From positions 1 through 6,683 of the forward strand of contig CANHPI010000152.1 of the NCBI GenBank assembly GCA_947462425.1: a stretch of 6,683 nt of DNA, read 5' to 3'. Below the pieces are notes generated by a model. That model saw only the letters and a list, made by a program, of their open reading frames with translations. It was not told where the DNA came from and did no database searches. The stretch's first letter is position 1. The number at the start of each line of letters is the position of its first letter. Source of the DNA: Bacteroidota bacterium. GTDB taxonomy: Bacteria; Bacteroidota; Bacteroidia; B-17B0; B-17BO. Below are positions 1-6,683 of this stretch, one piece after another. A program made the position numbers and the translations under genes.

Positions 1-621
1 CTTTGGTATTTGAACAGCCATTAGTCGTACCGGTTACGCTATAGTTTGTATTTGTTGTTGGCGACACACTAATACTAGTAGTAGTAGCGCCAGTATTCCA
101 ACTATATGTAGTAGCCCCAGATGCAATTAAGGCTGTTGCGTTACCCGAACAAATAGTAGAGCTGTTTGCAGCAACTGTTGGCGTGGCTTTAACAGTAACA
201 CTTGTTACTTTGGTATTTGAGCAACCATTAGTCGTCCCGATTACGCTATAGTTTGTATTTGTTGTTGGCGACACACTAATACTATTAGTTGTAGCGCCAG
301 TATTCCAATTATAAGTAGTAGCCCCAGATGCAATTAAGGTTGTTGCGTTACCCGAACAAATAGTAGAGCTGTTTGCAGCAACTGTTGGCGTGGCTTTAAC
401 AGTAACAGTTGTTACTTTAGTACTTGAGCAACCATTAGTCGTACCAGTTACGCTATAGTTTGTATTTGTTGTTGGCGACACGCTAATACTATTAGTAGTA
501 GCGCCAGTATTCCAATTATAAGTAGTAGCCCCAGATGCAATTAAGGCTGTTGCGTTACCTGAACAAATAGTTGAGCTATTTGCAGCTACGGTTGGAGTTG
601 CATTAACGGTTACAGTTTTGG
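1..621 (-). repeat. Three tandem 207-bp repeats coding 69-residue Ig-like units
   Basis: Copies lie at 1-207, 208-414 and 415-621 in the protease reading frame. The period is exactly 207 bases, so the frame is kept. By eye, copies 1 and 2 differ at about 10 of 207 bases. Copy 3, closest to the protein N-terminus, differs from copy 2 at about 18 positions, concentrated toward the junction with the preceding PKD-like domain. Each unit begins TVAANSSTICSG, contains YNWNTGATT or a close variant and VSPTTNTNYSV, and has one Cys near the start (TIC) and one near the end (NGC), which may form a disulfide. This pattern is common in Bacteroidota surface and secreted proteins as an Ig-like stalk. Copy 1 abuts the window edge, so more copies may follow. 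Such repeats are prone to copy-number change and to collapse in assembly. Confidence 0.95.
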
Positions 622-2857
622 AAGATGTATTTTGTCCAGTTGCATTTTTTGCAATTAATGAAATGGTATAAGTTCCTGCATTTGCAAATGTAACTGTTGG
701 ATTTTGTGCATTAACATTTGAGAATGTAACACCAGTTCCAGAAGTTGCTGTCCAAGTCCATGAGGTTGGAGCATTTAAAGATTGATCGGTTAATTGTGTA
801 ATTGAAGTAGTACACAAGTTGGAAGACGTTACACTAAAGTTTGAAATTGGTGCAGCAGCTGTTCCATTAACAATTGTAAGTGCAGCGTTATTTAAATCGT
901 AAAATATATTACCTGCACCACGCACCATAATACGTCCAGTTGTTGTTGTTAAAGATGGAACTACAATAACCGCAGAACCATTATTTAAAACATTGGTAGC
1001 TAAAGTAATTGGATATAAATAACCTCCATTTGTAGATAAGAAAATATTTACGCTAGGAGTATTTACAGCTCCTGTATTTGTATTCGCAACATTCCAAGTA
1101 ATAGTTTGATTTGTACCAGCTGTCCAAGTTGTAGCAGTGTTTTGTGATGTAACTGAAAATGGACCGGCAGCAGCACTAACAGTTACTTTCATTAAATCGG
1201 ATGCCGTTTGACCAGCTCCAACACTGTTATCTCTGACAATAAAAGAAAAATTCATAGTTCTAGCTACCGATGGCGTTTTTTCCCATGTAGAGTTAAGTGT
1301 ATTAGACAAAACAGTTGCTAAAGCTGGCATATATCTGTTTGGAGATGTTGATGGAGAAAATGATCTATATAAAGGACCTACACTATAAGTTGAAAGCGGT
1401 GCTGCATTTCCAGGAGATTGAGTAGGATCGTTTTGACTCCAATTATAAGTTAAAGATGCGGTGCCATCAGCATCAGTTGCTACACCTTCTAAAATATATG
1501 CGGTTGATATAGGAACCGTATAATCCAAACCGGCACTCGCAGTTGGTGGTGTATTAGTTAATGTAGTAATTGCAGCACAAGAACTGCTATTACCAGTTTT
1601 AATATTAGTACTAATGTCGCGCACGTTAACATAATTAAAATCATCATGACTATTAGCTTGAACATTTGAAGTACATATACCAGCATAACCCATGATAGAA
1701 CTTCCACTAGCAGGTTCTACTTCAGTTGAACCATTTCCACTTCTACTGCAAGTATTCATAACATGATATCCACCAAATTGATGTCCCATTTCATGAGCCA
1801 CATAATCAATATCAAATGCATCACCAGTTGGATTGGAACGACCTGTATAACCTCTTCCTTTGTGCGTTGAACTTTGTGAAGTGCTTAAACATACACATGA
1901 TAAACAACCTGCATTACCTCCACCTGTTGTATTAAAATTGTGCCCAATATCATAATTAGCTACTCCAATTGCAGCATCGATGGTTTGAGCCGTTTTAGTA
2001 TTCCATTCATTTGTCCACGGGTCAGTAGCTGCTGCCATGTAAATTATTAAATCATTGTTAGCAATAAAATTCATGTGAATTGCTAAATCTCTTTCATAGA
2101 CTCCATTAACACGATTCATGGTAATAGTCATTTGAGCTTGAACATTTGCTTTTTGTTGAGCAGTAGTGCCAGTTCCCATAAAAATAGCACCATACTCACC
2201 TGTGCAAGATTGAGCCAAACGATAGGTTCTTAATTTTTGATCATTTATATTTTGTACAGATAATTCGCCTGCTGTTTTGTTTTGTAAAGAAGGTAATGTT
2301 ACCTGATCATTAGTTAAACATTCAAATCCTTGAGGATCTGAGCCTAAACTTGCTTTGTTATATACTATATATGTAGTTAAATCAGCAGTATATGGGTCAA
2401 TAAATACGGTACTTTTCATTCCTGATAAAGACATCGTATGCAATCCAAATTGTGTTACACTAAAACGCATTGTTGCAGTTGGATCATCAATACCCTGAGC
2501 AGCATACGTTTTTATCATCGGAAATTTTGTTTCCAAAATAGGATCCATAATAGAAGATTCGTAAACTGCAAATTTTTCAAAATTTCCATCTGAATTTGGA
2601 AATTCAAGAATTAATTTTGCTTGATTCGAATTTTTAAATAAAACTGGCGCGTTTACCAATTTCGTTTTTAGTAAATTAAAATTTAGTTGAAATAAATGGA
2701 AATTATTAGGGAATGAACTTCTCCTAACTTTTTCTCCTTCTATTTCGTTTGACATTAATTTGTTCCATAGGCCATCGCTTGACGATTGCCCATATAAAGT
2801 TGTAATAATTAACGCTGATATAAGTGTTAAAATTATTTTTAAGTAAGGTTTATTCAT
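1..2857 (-). CDS. Secreted reprolysin-like zinc metalloprotease with PKD and Ig-like repeats (C-terminus off window)
   Basis: The frame is open from ATG 2857 to the left edge: 952 codons, no stop. An in-frame TAA at 2873-2875 lies 15 bases before the ATG with no other start between, so the start is firm. Residues 1-23 look like a signal peptide (Lys-containing N-terminus, hydrophobic core, likely cleavage at LYG|Q). Residues about 24-205 resemble the propeptide of Bacteroidota reprolysin-like proteases. The catalytic domain spans about 209-420: HEMGHQFGGYH at 355-365 fits HExxHxxGxxH (three zinc-binding His, catalytic Glu356), with the Met-turn SIMGYAG around Met389, as in metzincins (M12B-like). 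Next come a beta domain beginning PPTASAGLDYTVP (about 437), a second family-typical domain (about 560-668), a PKD-like domain (about 671-750) and three 69-residue repeats. It is probably exported and cleaves extracellular protein; the substrate is unknown. A type IX secretion C-terminal signal is expected by inference but lies outside. The leader has no Shine-Dalgarno. Confidence 0.93.
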   Translation of the reverse strand, partial: MNKPYLKIILTLISALIITTLYGQSSSDGLWNKLMSNEIEGEKVRRSSFPNNFHLFQLNFNLLKTKLVNAPVLFKNSNQAKLILEFPNSDGNFEKFAVYESSIMDPILETKFPMIKTYAAQGIDDPTATMRFSVTQFGLHTMSLSGMKSTVFIDPYTADLTTYIVYNKASLGSDPQGFECLTNDQVTLPSLQNKTAGELSVQNINDQKLRTYRLAQSCTGEYGAIFMGTGTTAQQKANVQAQMTITMNRVNGVYERDLAIHMNFIANNDLIIYMAAATDPWTNEWNTKTAQTIDAAIGVANYDIGHNFNTTGGGNAGCLSCVCLSTSQSSTHKGRGYTGRSNPTGDAFDIDYVAHEMGHQFGGYHVMNTCSRSGNGSTEVEPASGSSIMGYAGICTSNVQANSHDDFNYVNVRDISTNIKTGNSSSCAAITTLTNTPPTASAGLDYTVPISTAYILEGVATDADGTASLTYNWSQNDPTQSPGNAAPLSTYSVGPLYRSFSPSTSPNRYMPALATVLSNTLNSTWEKTPSVARTMNFSFIVRDNSVGAGQTASDLMKVTVSAAAGPFSVTSQNTATTWTAGTNQTITWNVANTNTGAVNTPSVNIFLSTNGGYLYPITLATNVLNNGSAVIVVPSLTTTTGRIMVRGAGNIFYDLNNAALTIVNGTAAAPISNFSVTSSNLCTTSITQLTDQSLNAPTSWTWTATSGTGVTFSNVNAQNPTVTFANAGTYTISLIAKNATGQNTSSKTVTVNATPTVAANSSTICSGNATALIASGATTYNWNTGATTNSISVSPTTNTNYSVTGTTNGCSSTKVTTVTVKATPTVAANSSTICSGNATTLIASGATTYNWNTGATTNSISVSPTTNTNYSVIGTTNGCSNTKVTSVTVKATPTVAANSSTICSGNATALIASGATTYSWNTGATTTSISVSPTTNTNYSVTGTTNGCSNTK

Positions 2858-2921
2858 TGATTTTTTGTTTAGTTAGTTTTTTTTAATATGTATTAAAAAT
2901 TATAATTTTAGTATAAAATAT

Positions 2922-2952
2922 TAAAGTTATAATTAAAGTAATGCGAAGCCAA
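2922..2952 (-). promoter_or_regulatory. Candidate Bacteroidota-type promoter for the protease gene
   Basis: Read on the minus strand, TTG (2952-2950) is followed after 20 bases by TAACTTTA (2929-2922). This fits the Bacteroidota sigma-factor consensus TTG-N(17-23)-TAnnTTTG with one mismatch, at the last base. It would give a leader of roughly 58 bases before ATG 2857. The region is very AT-rich, so chance matches are likely, and an overlapping TACTTTAA is an alternative -7 box. Confidence 0.35.
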
Positions 2953-3096
2953 TTTACATTTTAATTTTGTAGAGATTATGTAGAATAATAAATTATTCCT
3001 TTTTATTATCAAACTGAAACTTGGAGGTAGAAATTATAATTATTATGATATTATTTTTGTAAAATGGGGTTTACTAAAATGAATATGTTAAAATTA

Positions 3097-3132
3097 TATC
3101 ATGCCAACGAATTTTAAATCCATGATAGTTGG
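3097..3132. repeat. Two interleaved inverted repeats downstream of gatB
   Basis: On the plus strand TATCATG (3097-3103) is directly followed by CCAAC (3104-3108). Twelve bases later CATGATA (3121-3127) is directly followed by GTTGG (3128-3132). The 7-base arms are perfect reverse complements of each other, and so are the 5-base arms, giving the order a-b-a'-b'. In RNA the two stems would compete as alternative hairpins; with no linker between arms a pseudoknot looks sterically difficult. It starts about 70 bases past the gatB stop on the transcribed strand, so it may be part of the gatB 3' end. Its function is unknown. Confidence 0.45.
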
Positions 3133-3150
3133 TTAATTTATTACTTACCT

Positions 3151-3181
3151 AAAAAAGCCAATTGTATCGAGAATTTTTGCT
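3151..3181 (-). terminator. Weak candidate intrinsic terminator of gatB
   Basis: Starting 19 bases past the gatB stop on the minus strand, AGC...GGCT arms (with an internal mismatch and a two-base bulge, plus AATT pairing) enclose the loop CTCGATAC. They are followed by six T (3156-3151). The T-tract and location are right for a terminator, but the stem is short, imperfect and AT-rich. The same bases overlap the possible REP-like fragment. Confidence 0.25.
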
Positions 3182-3194
3182 TTGCTCAGAGTGA
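3164..3194. repeat. Possible degenerate REP-like intergenic repeat fragment
   Basis: The plus-strand stretch opens GTATCGAGAA and closes GCTCAGAGTGA. From memory this resembles short dispersed repeats found between genes in many Flavobacteriia and related Bacteroidota (forms like CACTCTGAGCGAAG...CTCGATAC). It lies beside the gatB stop, a usual position for such elements. Only one copy is in the window, so repetitiveness cannot be tested here. Confidence 0.3.
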
Positions 3195-3200
3195 AAAAAA

Positions 3201-4652
3201 TTATTTTTCCAATGCTATTTTAACTAATTGATTAGCCATTTTTGGATCTGCTTTGCCTTTACCTAGCTTCATCACTTCGCCTACAAATAAACCCAATAAG
3301 TTGATTTTACCACTTTTATATTCGATAATTTTTTCGGGGTATTTTGCCAAGGCTTGATTTACCAGTTCTTGCAAGGCATCAGTATCGTTACTTTGTAATA
3401 TATCTAAACGTTGCGCTATACTTAACGGAGCTTCTGTTGGATTTAGCATTAACTCAGGAAATAATTTTTGTGTAGCTGCGGCATTACTTATTTTGCCATC
3501 ATCAATTAAGGCAATTAAATCAGCAATGGTGTTTGGTTTTACTTTAAATTGTTCAATAGTAAATGCATTTTCGTTCATATAAGATTTAATGCTTCCCATC
3601 ATCCAGTTGGCTGCAGCTTTATAATTATTTGTGAAAGTTACCAATTCATTAAAGTATAAGGCTATGCTTTTTAATTCGGTTAAATTAGTTGCATCGTACT
3701 CTGATAAACCCAAATCAAACATAAATTTTTTGAGTAAATCATTCGGTAATTCTGGCATTTTAGCTTTAACACTTTCAATGTACTCTTTAGTTACCAGAAC
3801 GGGTTGTAAATCTGGCTCTGGAAAATAGCGGTAATCATTTGCATTTTCTTTACTTCGCAAAGCAAAAGTTGAGCCATCGGTTGCATTAAAACTTCGGGTT
3901 TCTCCTGCTATTTCTTGTCCGGCTTCAAGTAAATCAATTTGACGTTTAATTTCGAAATCAATAGCACGTTGTACATTACGAAAAGAGTTCATGTTTTTGA
4001 CTTCTACCTTTTTTCCATATTCGGAGGCGTTTTTCAACATTACAGAAACATTGGCATCGCAGCGCAGAGATCCCTCTTCCATATTACCATCACAAATATC
4101 CAAGTATCGAACTAATTTTTTTACTTCAGTTAAATAAACATAAGCTTCGTCGCTGGAAGTAAAATCAGGCTCGGTCACAATTTCTAATAAAGGAGTTCCG
4201 GCACGGTTTAAATCAATCAGCGATTCAAATGGATCAATGTCGTGCATACTTTTACCTGCATCTTCTTCCATGTGAATACGCGTTAAATTAATGCGTTTCT
4301 CCAATCCATCCTTTAATTTTACATCTACATAACCGCCTGTGCAAATAGGTGTTTTATCTTGTGTAATTTGATAGCCTTTTGGTAAATCGGCATAAAAATA
4401 GTTTTTTCGTGCAAATTGATTTTCGTAGCGAATATTAGAATGCGTTGCTATTCCTAATTTTACAGCAAACTCAATAGCGCGTTTATTTACTTTTGGCAAA
4501 GTACCTGGGTGAGCTAAGGTAATTACACTAACATTCGTATTTGGCATGGCACCATATTCAGCCACATCATCACTATACATTTTTGTTTTGGTAAGCAATT
4601 GAATATGGCATTCTAAGCCAATTACAGCTTTATATTTATCGTAAACGGACAT
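3201..4652 (-). CDS. gatB: Aspartyl/glutamyl-tRNA(Asn/Gln) amidotransferase subunit B
   Basis: GatB is the tRNA-binding and kinase subunit of the cytoplasmic GatCAB complex. It phosphorylates the side chain of Glu misacylated on tRNA-Gln (or Asp on tRNA-Asn), and ammonia delivered from GatA then amidates it. The 483-residue protein is full length for the family. Visible motifs are IGLECHIQL (11-19), RKNYFYADLPKGYQ (82-95), HMEEDAGKS (127-135), DLNRAGTPLLEIVTEPD (147-163), EEGSLRCDANVSV (192-204), EVKNMNS (217-223) and DYRYFPEPDL (273-282). A C-terminal YqeY-like tRNA-binding domain spans about 335-481. The ATG at 4652 is fixed by an in-frame TAA at 4668-4670 with no start codon between; there is no Shine-Dalgarno. 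gatA and gatC are not in the window, so the gene stands alone here. The only oddity is Cys15 in GLECH, where Val is usual. Confidence 0.98.
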   Translation of the reverse strand: MSVYDKYKAVIGLECHIQLLTKTKMYSDDVAEYGAMPNTNVSVITLAHPGTLPKVNKRAIEFAVKLGIATHSNIRYENQFARKNYFYADLPKGYQITQDKTPICTGGYVDVKLKDGLEKRINLTRIHMEEDAGKSMHDIDPFESLIDLNRAGTPLLEIVTEPDFTSSDEAYVYLTEVKKLVRYLDICDGNMEEGSLRCDANVSVMLKNASEYGKKVEVKNMNSFRNVQRAIDFEIKRQIDLLEAGQEIAGETRSFNATDGSTFALRSKENANDYRYFPEPDLQPVLVTKEYIESVKAKMPELPNDLLKKFMFDLGLSEYDATNLTELKSIALYFNELVTFTNNYKAAANWMMGSIKSYMNENAFTIEQFKVKPNTIADLIALIDDGKISNAAATQKLFPELMLNPTEAPLSIAQRLDILQSNDTDALQELVNQALAKYPEKIIEYKSGKINLLGLFVGEVMKLGKGKADPKMANQLVKIALEK

Positions 4653-4885
4653 ATAACTTTTTATTAATTACGTTTTATGACTTAAAATTTTGTTTTAATT
4701 CAAAGATTCAGAGTTTAAAGATAACAAATTTTTGTTTTATAAATATGGAATGTAGATGGCACTGACTAAACAGATTTTCGATGATTTTATAATACCCAAA
4801 GATTAATGTTAATGCTTACAGCTATGATAAGTATGTGAAAATGAATTATACATTCGACTCTTTTTTTGAAGCGACAAGACCAAAA
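4653..4885. other. Intergenic gap between uvrC and gatB
   Basis: No gene is visible in these 233 bases. Minus-strand transcription leaving uvrC meets no convincing hairpin plus T-tract; the best symmetry is a 4-base CTTA/TAAG stem near 4815-4832, too weak to call. The gatB-proximal part contains promoter-like sequence. The gap size suggests that gatB is transcribed separately from uvrC, but read-through cannot be excluded. Confidence 0.6.
4701..4728 (-). promoter_or_regulatory. Candidate promoter region for gatB
   Basis: On the minus strand TTTG (4728-4725) is followed after 16 bases by AATCTTTG (4708-4701), a one-mismatch match to TAnnTTTG with spacing one base short of the usual range. An overlapping alternative -7 box, TATCTTTA (4723-4716), also has one mismatch but no clear -33 partner. 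Either would give a leader of about 40-60 bases to ATG 4652. Confidence 0.3.
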
Positions 4886-6683
4886 TTATAGTATATTATT
4901 TTCTTTAGTTTTAAAAAATTGATAAACCAAATTAGCTTTAGAATTGCCAATGATTGCAACAAGTTCAACTAAAGTAGCTTCTTTTATCTCTTTAACTGAT
5001 TTGAGCTCTGTTAATAATTTTTGCGCCGTTTTATCACTAATACCTTTTATTTCGGAAAGCTCCGTTTTAAACGTTTCACGACTTCGTTTATTACGGTGAT
5101 GAGTGATACCAAAACGATGCGCCTCATCGCGAATGTGTTGTATGATTTTTAAAGTTTCGGAGCGTTTATCTAAATACATAGGAACGGGATCGCCAGGAAA
5201 ATAAATTTCTTCAAGTCGCTTAGCAATTCCAATAACGGTTACTTTTCCCATTAAATCCAATTTCCGTAAACTTATAATAGCCGCGCCTAATTGTCCTTTG
5301 CCGCCATCAATAACAATGAGTTGTGGCATTGGCAAACCTTCTTCAATAACGCGCGTGTATCGTCTTAAAATAACTTCTTCCATGGTAGCAAAATCATCCG
5401 GACCAATAACTGTTTTTACATTGTAATGACGGTATTCTTTTTTAGCGGGTTTCCCATCAATAAAAACAGGCATCGCGCTTACCGCATAATCACCTTGTAT
5501 GTTCGAATTATCAAATCCTTCGATGCGGCGAGGTTCAACCTTCATGCGTAAATCTTTCATCATTTGTTGCATTACTCGGTCAGTATGCCTTTCTGGGTCA
5601 ATGATGGCTAGTTGCTTTTCGCGCTCTCGTTTATAGGCTTCTGCATTTTTAAAACATAAGTCCATTAAATGTTTTTTATCGCCAATTTTAGGAACTACAT
5701 ATTTTGCATTATCAAATATGAGTTCGGGTTCAAAGGGAACAAAAATTTCTTTACTTAAAGAGTTGTAACGTATTCTTATTTCATTAATAGCAAATACCAA
5801 CATTTCTTCATCAGTTTCATCTAATTTCTTTTTTAATTCTAAAGTTTGCGCTTGAATAATGGTACCATTCATAACTTTAAAATAATTAACGTAAGCTACT
5901 TTATCATCACTTATGATAGCAAATACATCTGTATCAGTAATAGAAGGATGAACAATGGTAGATTTACTTTGATATTTTTCTAGTAATTCAATTTTCTTTT
6001 TAATGATGGCGGCATGCTCAAATTCTAATTTTTCGGCATGTTCATACATTAAAAGTTTTAAATCTTTAATGGCAAAATTAATATCTCCTTTCACAATTTC
6101 TCTGATATGTGTAATTCCTCTTTCATAATCTTGCAAACTTTGATTGCCAATACATGGCGCTTTGCATTTGCCAATTTGAAATTCCAAACATGCTTTAAAT
6201 TTTTTACTGTCAATATTTTCCTCACTTAAGTCTAAAGTACAAGTTCGCAGTGGATATAATTGCTTAATTAAATCCAATAAAATAAACATGGTTGTTACTG
6301 ATGGATAAGGTCCAAAATAATCTGCCCCATCTTTTTTTAATTGTCGTGTATGGTAAATTCTTGGAAAACGTTCTTTAGTGATAACAATCCATGGATAGGT
6401 TTTGTCGTCACGCAACATAATGTTGTATTTGGGTGTGAGACTTTTAATTAAATTGTTTTCTAAAATTAGCGCGTCCATTTCTGTGTCTACAATAATGGTT
6501 TTTATATCCACTATTTTTTTAACCATAACTCGCAAACGATACGTGTCGTGTTCTTTGGTAAAATAGGAAGTAACGCGTTTTTTTAAATTTTTTGCTTTTC
6601 CAACATACAATAAATTATTATCTACATCATAGTAACGGTATACTCCCGGATTGTCAGGTAGTGTTTTTAAGATACTTTGTATA
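4886..6683 (-). CDS. uvrC: UvrABC system protein C, excinuclease subunit (N-terminus cut by window edge)
   Basis: UvrC makes both incisions around a DNA lesion in nucleotide excision repair after being recruited by UvrB. The window holds 598 residues plus one extra base; bacterial UvrC is about 600, so only a few N-terminal residues are missing. Starting at TTG 6610 would be wrong: the frame stays open to the edge and adds 24 residues, including LPDNPGVYRYYD, the first part of the GIY-YIG nuclease. In window numbering that nuclease has GVY at 13-15, YVG at 26-28, Arg36 and Glu75. Cys148, 165, 173 and 177 match the four-Cys pattern reported to hold an iron-sulfur cluster in E. coli UvrC. A UVR motif that binds UvrB lies at about 201-236. 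The C-terminal RNase H-like nuclease shows Asp391 (EGFDNSN), Asp459 (VIDGGKGQ) and His522 (RDEAH). Two helix-hairpin-helix motifs follow at about 542-589. No defect is seen. Confidence 0.97.
   Translation of the reverse strand, partial: IQSILKTLPDNPGVYRYYDVDNNLLYVGKAKNLKKRVTSYFTKEHDTYRLRVMVKKIVDIKTIIVDTEMDALILENNLIKSLTPKYNIMLRDDKTYPWIVITKERFPRIYHTRQLKKDGADYFGPYPSVTTMFILLDLIKQLYPLRTCTLDLSEENIDSKKFKACLEFQIGKCKAPCIGNQSLQDYERGITHIREIVKGDINFAIKDLKLLMYEHAEKLEFEHAAIIKKKIELLEKYQSKSTIVHPSITDTDVFAIISDDKVAYVNYFKVMNGTIIQAQTLELKKKLDETDEEMLVFAINEIRIRYNSLSKEIFVPFEPELIFDNAKYVVPKIGDKKHLMDLCFKNAEAYKREREKQLAIIDPERHTDRVMQQMMKDLRMKVEPRRIEGFDNSNIQGDYAVSAMPVFIDGKPAKKEYRHYNVKTVIGPDDFATMEEVILRRYTRVIEEGLPMPQLIVIDGGKGQLGAAIISLRKLDLMGKVTVIGIAKRLEEIYFPGDPVPMYLDKRSETLKIIQHIRDEAHRFGITHHRNKRSRETFKTELSEIKGISDKTAQKLLTELKSVKEIKEATLVELVAIIGNSKANLVYQFFKTKENNIL

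Larger units (their letters stand above)
2858..3200. other. AT-rich intergenic region between gatB and the protease gene
   Basis: No credible gene is present in these 343 bases on either strand. It holds the 5' leader and candidate promoter of the protease, the 3' flank of gatB with a weak terminator-like hairpin, a possible REP-like fragment and an interleaved inverted repeat, each listed separately. There is also a short AT-only palindrome at 2983-2998 (7-base arms around an AA centre), followed on the plus strand by CTTTTT. It could end a plus-strand transcript, but no plus-strand gene is visible, and AT palindromes this short are common by chance. Confidence 0.8.

Noticed and set aside
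1..621. Regular repeats as a CRISPR array
   Set aside because: The repeats are 207 bases, contiguous without unique spacers, and in frame within a protein; they are protein-domain repeats.
2983..2998. AT-only palindrome as a terminator
   Set aside because: A near-loopless AT stem, with its T-rich tail only on the plus strand where no gene ends; not callable.
3065..3118. Short plus-strand ORF starting ATGGGGTTTACT in the gatB-protease gap
   Set aside because: It is only 17 codons, has no ribosome-binding context and no family signal; chance in AT-rich DNA.
3631..3828. Plus-strand open frame of 65 codons
   Set aside because: It lies wholly antisense within strongly conserved gatB and has no recognisable motif; it is a shadow frame.
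1..6683. A novel multi-gene defence, mobile or biosynthetic system
   Set aside because: The window holds two housekeeping genes and one secreted protease of a known type; no integrase, transposase, toxin pair, RNA gene or unexplained gene cluster is visible.

Overview
The window reads as a piece of a low-GC chromosome from the phylum Bacteroidota. The evidence is a Bacteroidota-style secreted reprolysin-like metalloprotease with Ig-like tandem repeats, starts without a Shine-Dalgarno sequence in A/T-rich leaders, candidate promoters resembling TTG-N(17-23)-TAnnTTTG, and gatB standing apart from gatA and gatC. The genus cannot be fixed from this alone.

All three supported genes are on the minus strand, so transcription runs right to left. 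At the right edge is uvrC (4886-6683), whose N-terminus is cut by the window end. After a 233-base gap comes complete gatB (3201-4652). After a 343-base AT-rich gap comes a long secreted zinc metalloprotease (start at 2857). It is open to the left edge with at least 952 codons, so its C-terminus is missing. The protease carries a signal peptide, a propeptide, a catalytic domain with HEMGHQFGGYH and a Met-turn, family-typical beta domains, a PKD-like domain and then three nearly identical 69-residue Ig-like repeats that run off the window.

The genes do not form one functional pathway. uvrC (nucleotide excision repair) and gatB (tRNA-dependent Gln/Asn amidation) are housekeeping genes. The protease is an exported accessory protein. 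The gaps suggest separate transcription units, but no strong terminator is visible. The intergenic regions hold only weak signals: candidate promoters, a possible REP-like fragment and an interleaved pair of inverted repeats.

I see no previously undescribed multi-gene system, RNA gene, CRISPR array or mobile element. The points most worth a second look are the recent tandem duplication in the protease stalk, its unusual Cys cluster ahead of the zinc motif, and the interleaved inverted repeats downstream of gatB.
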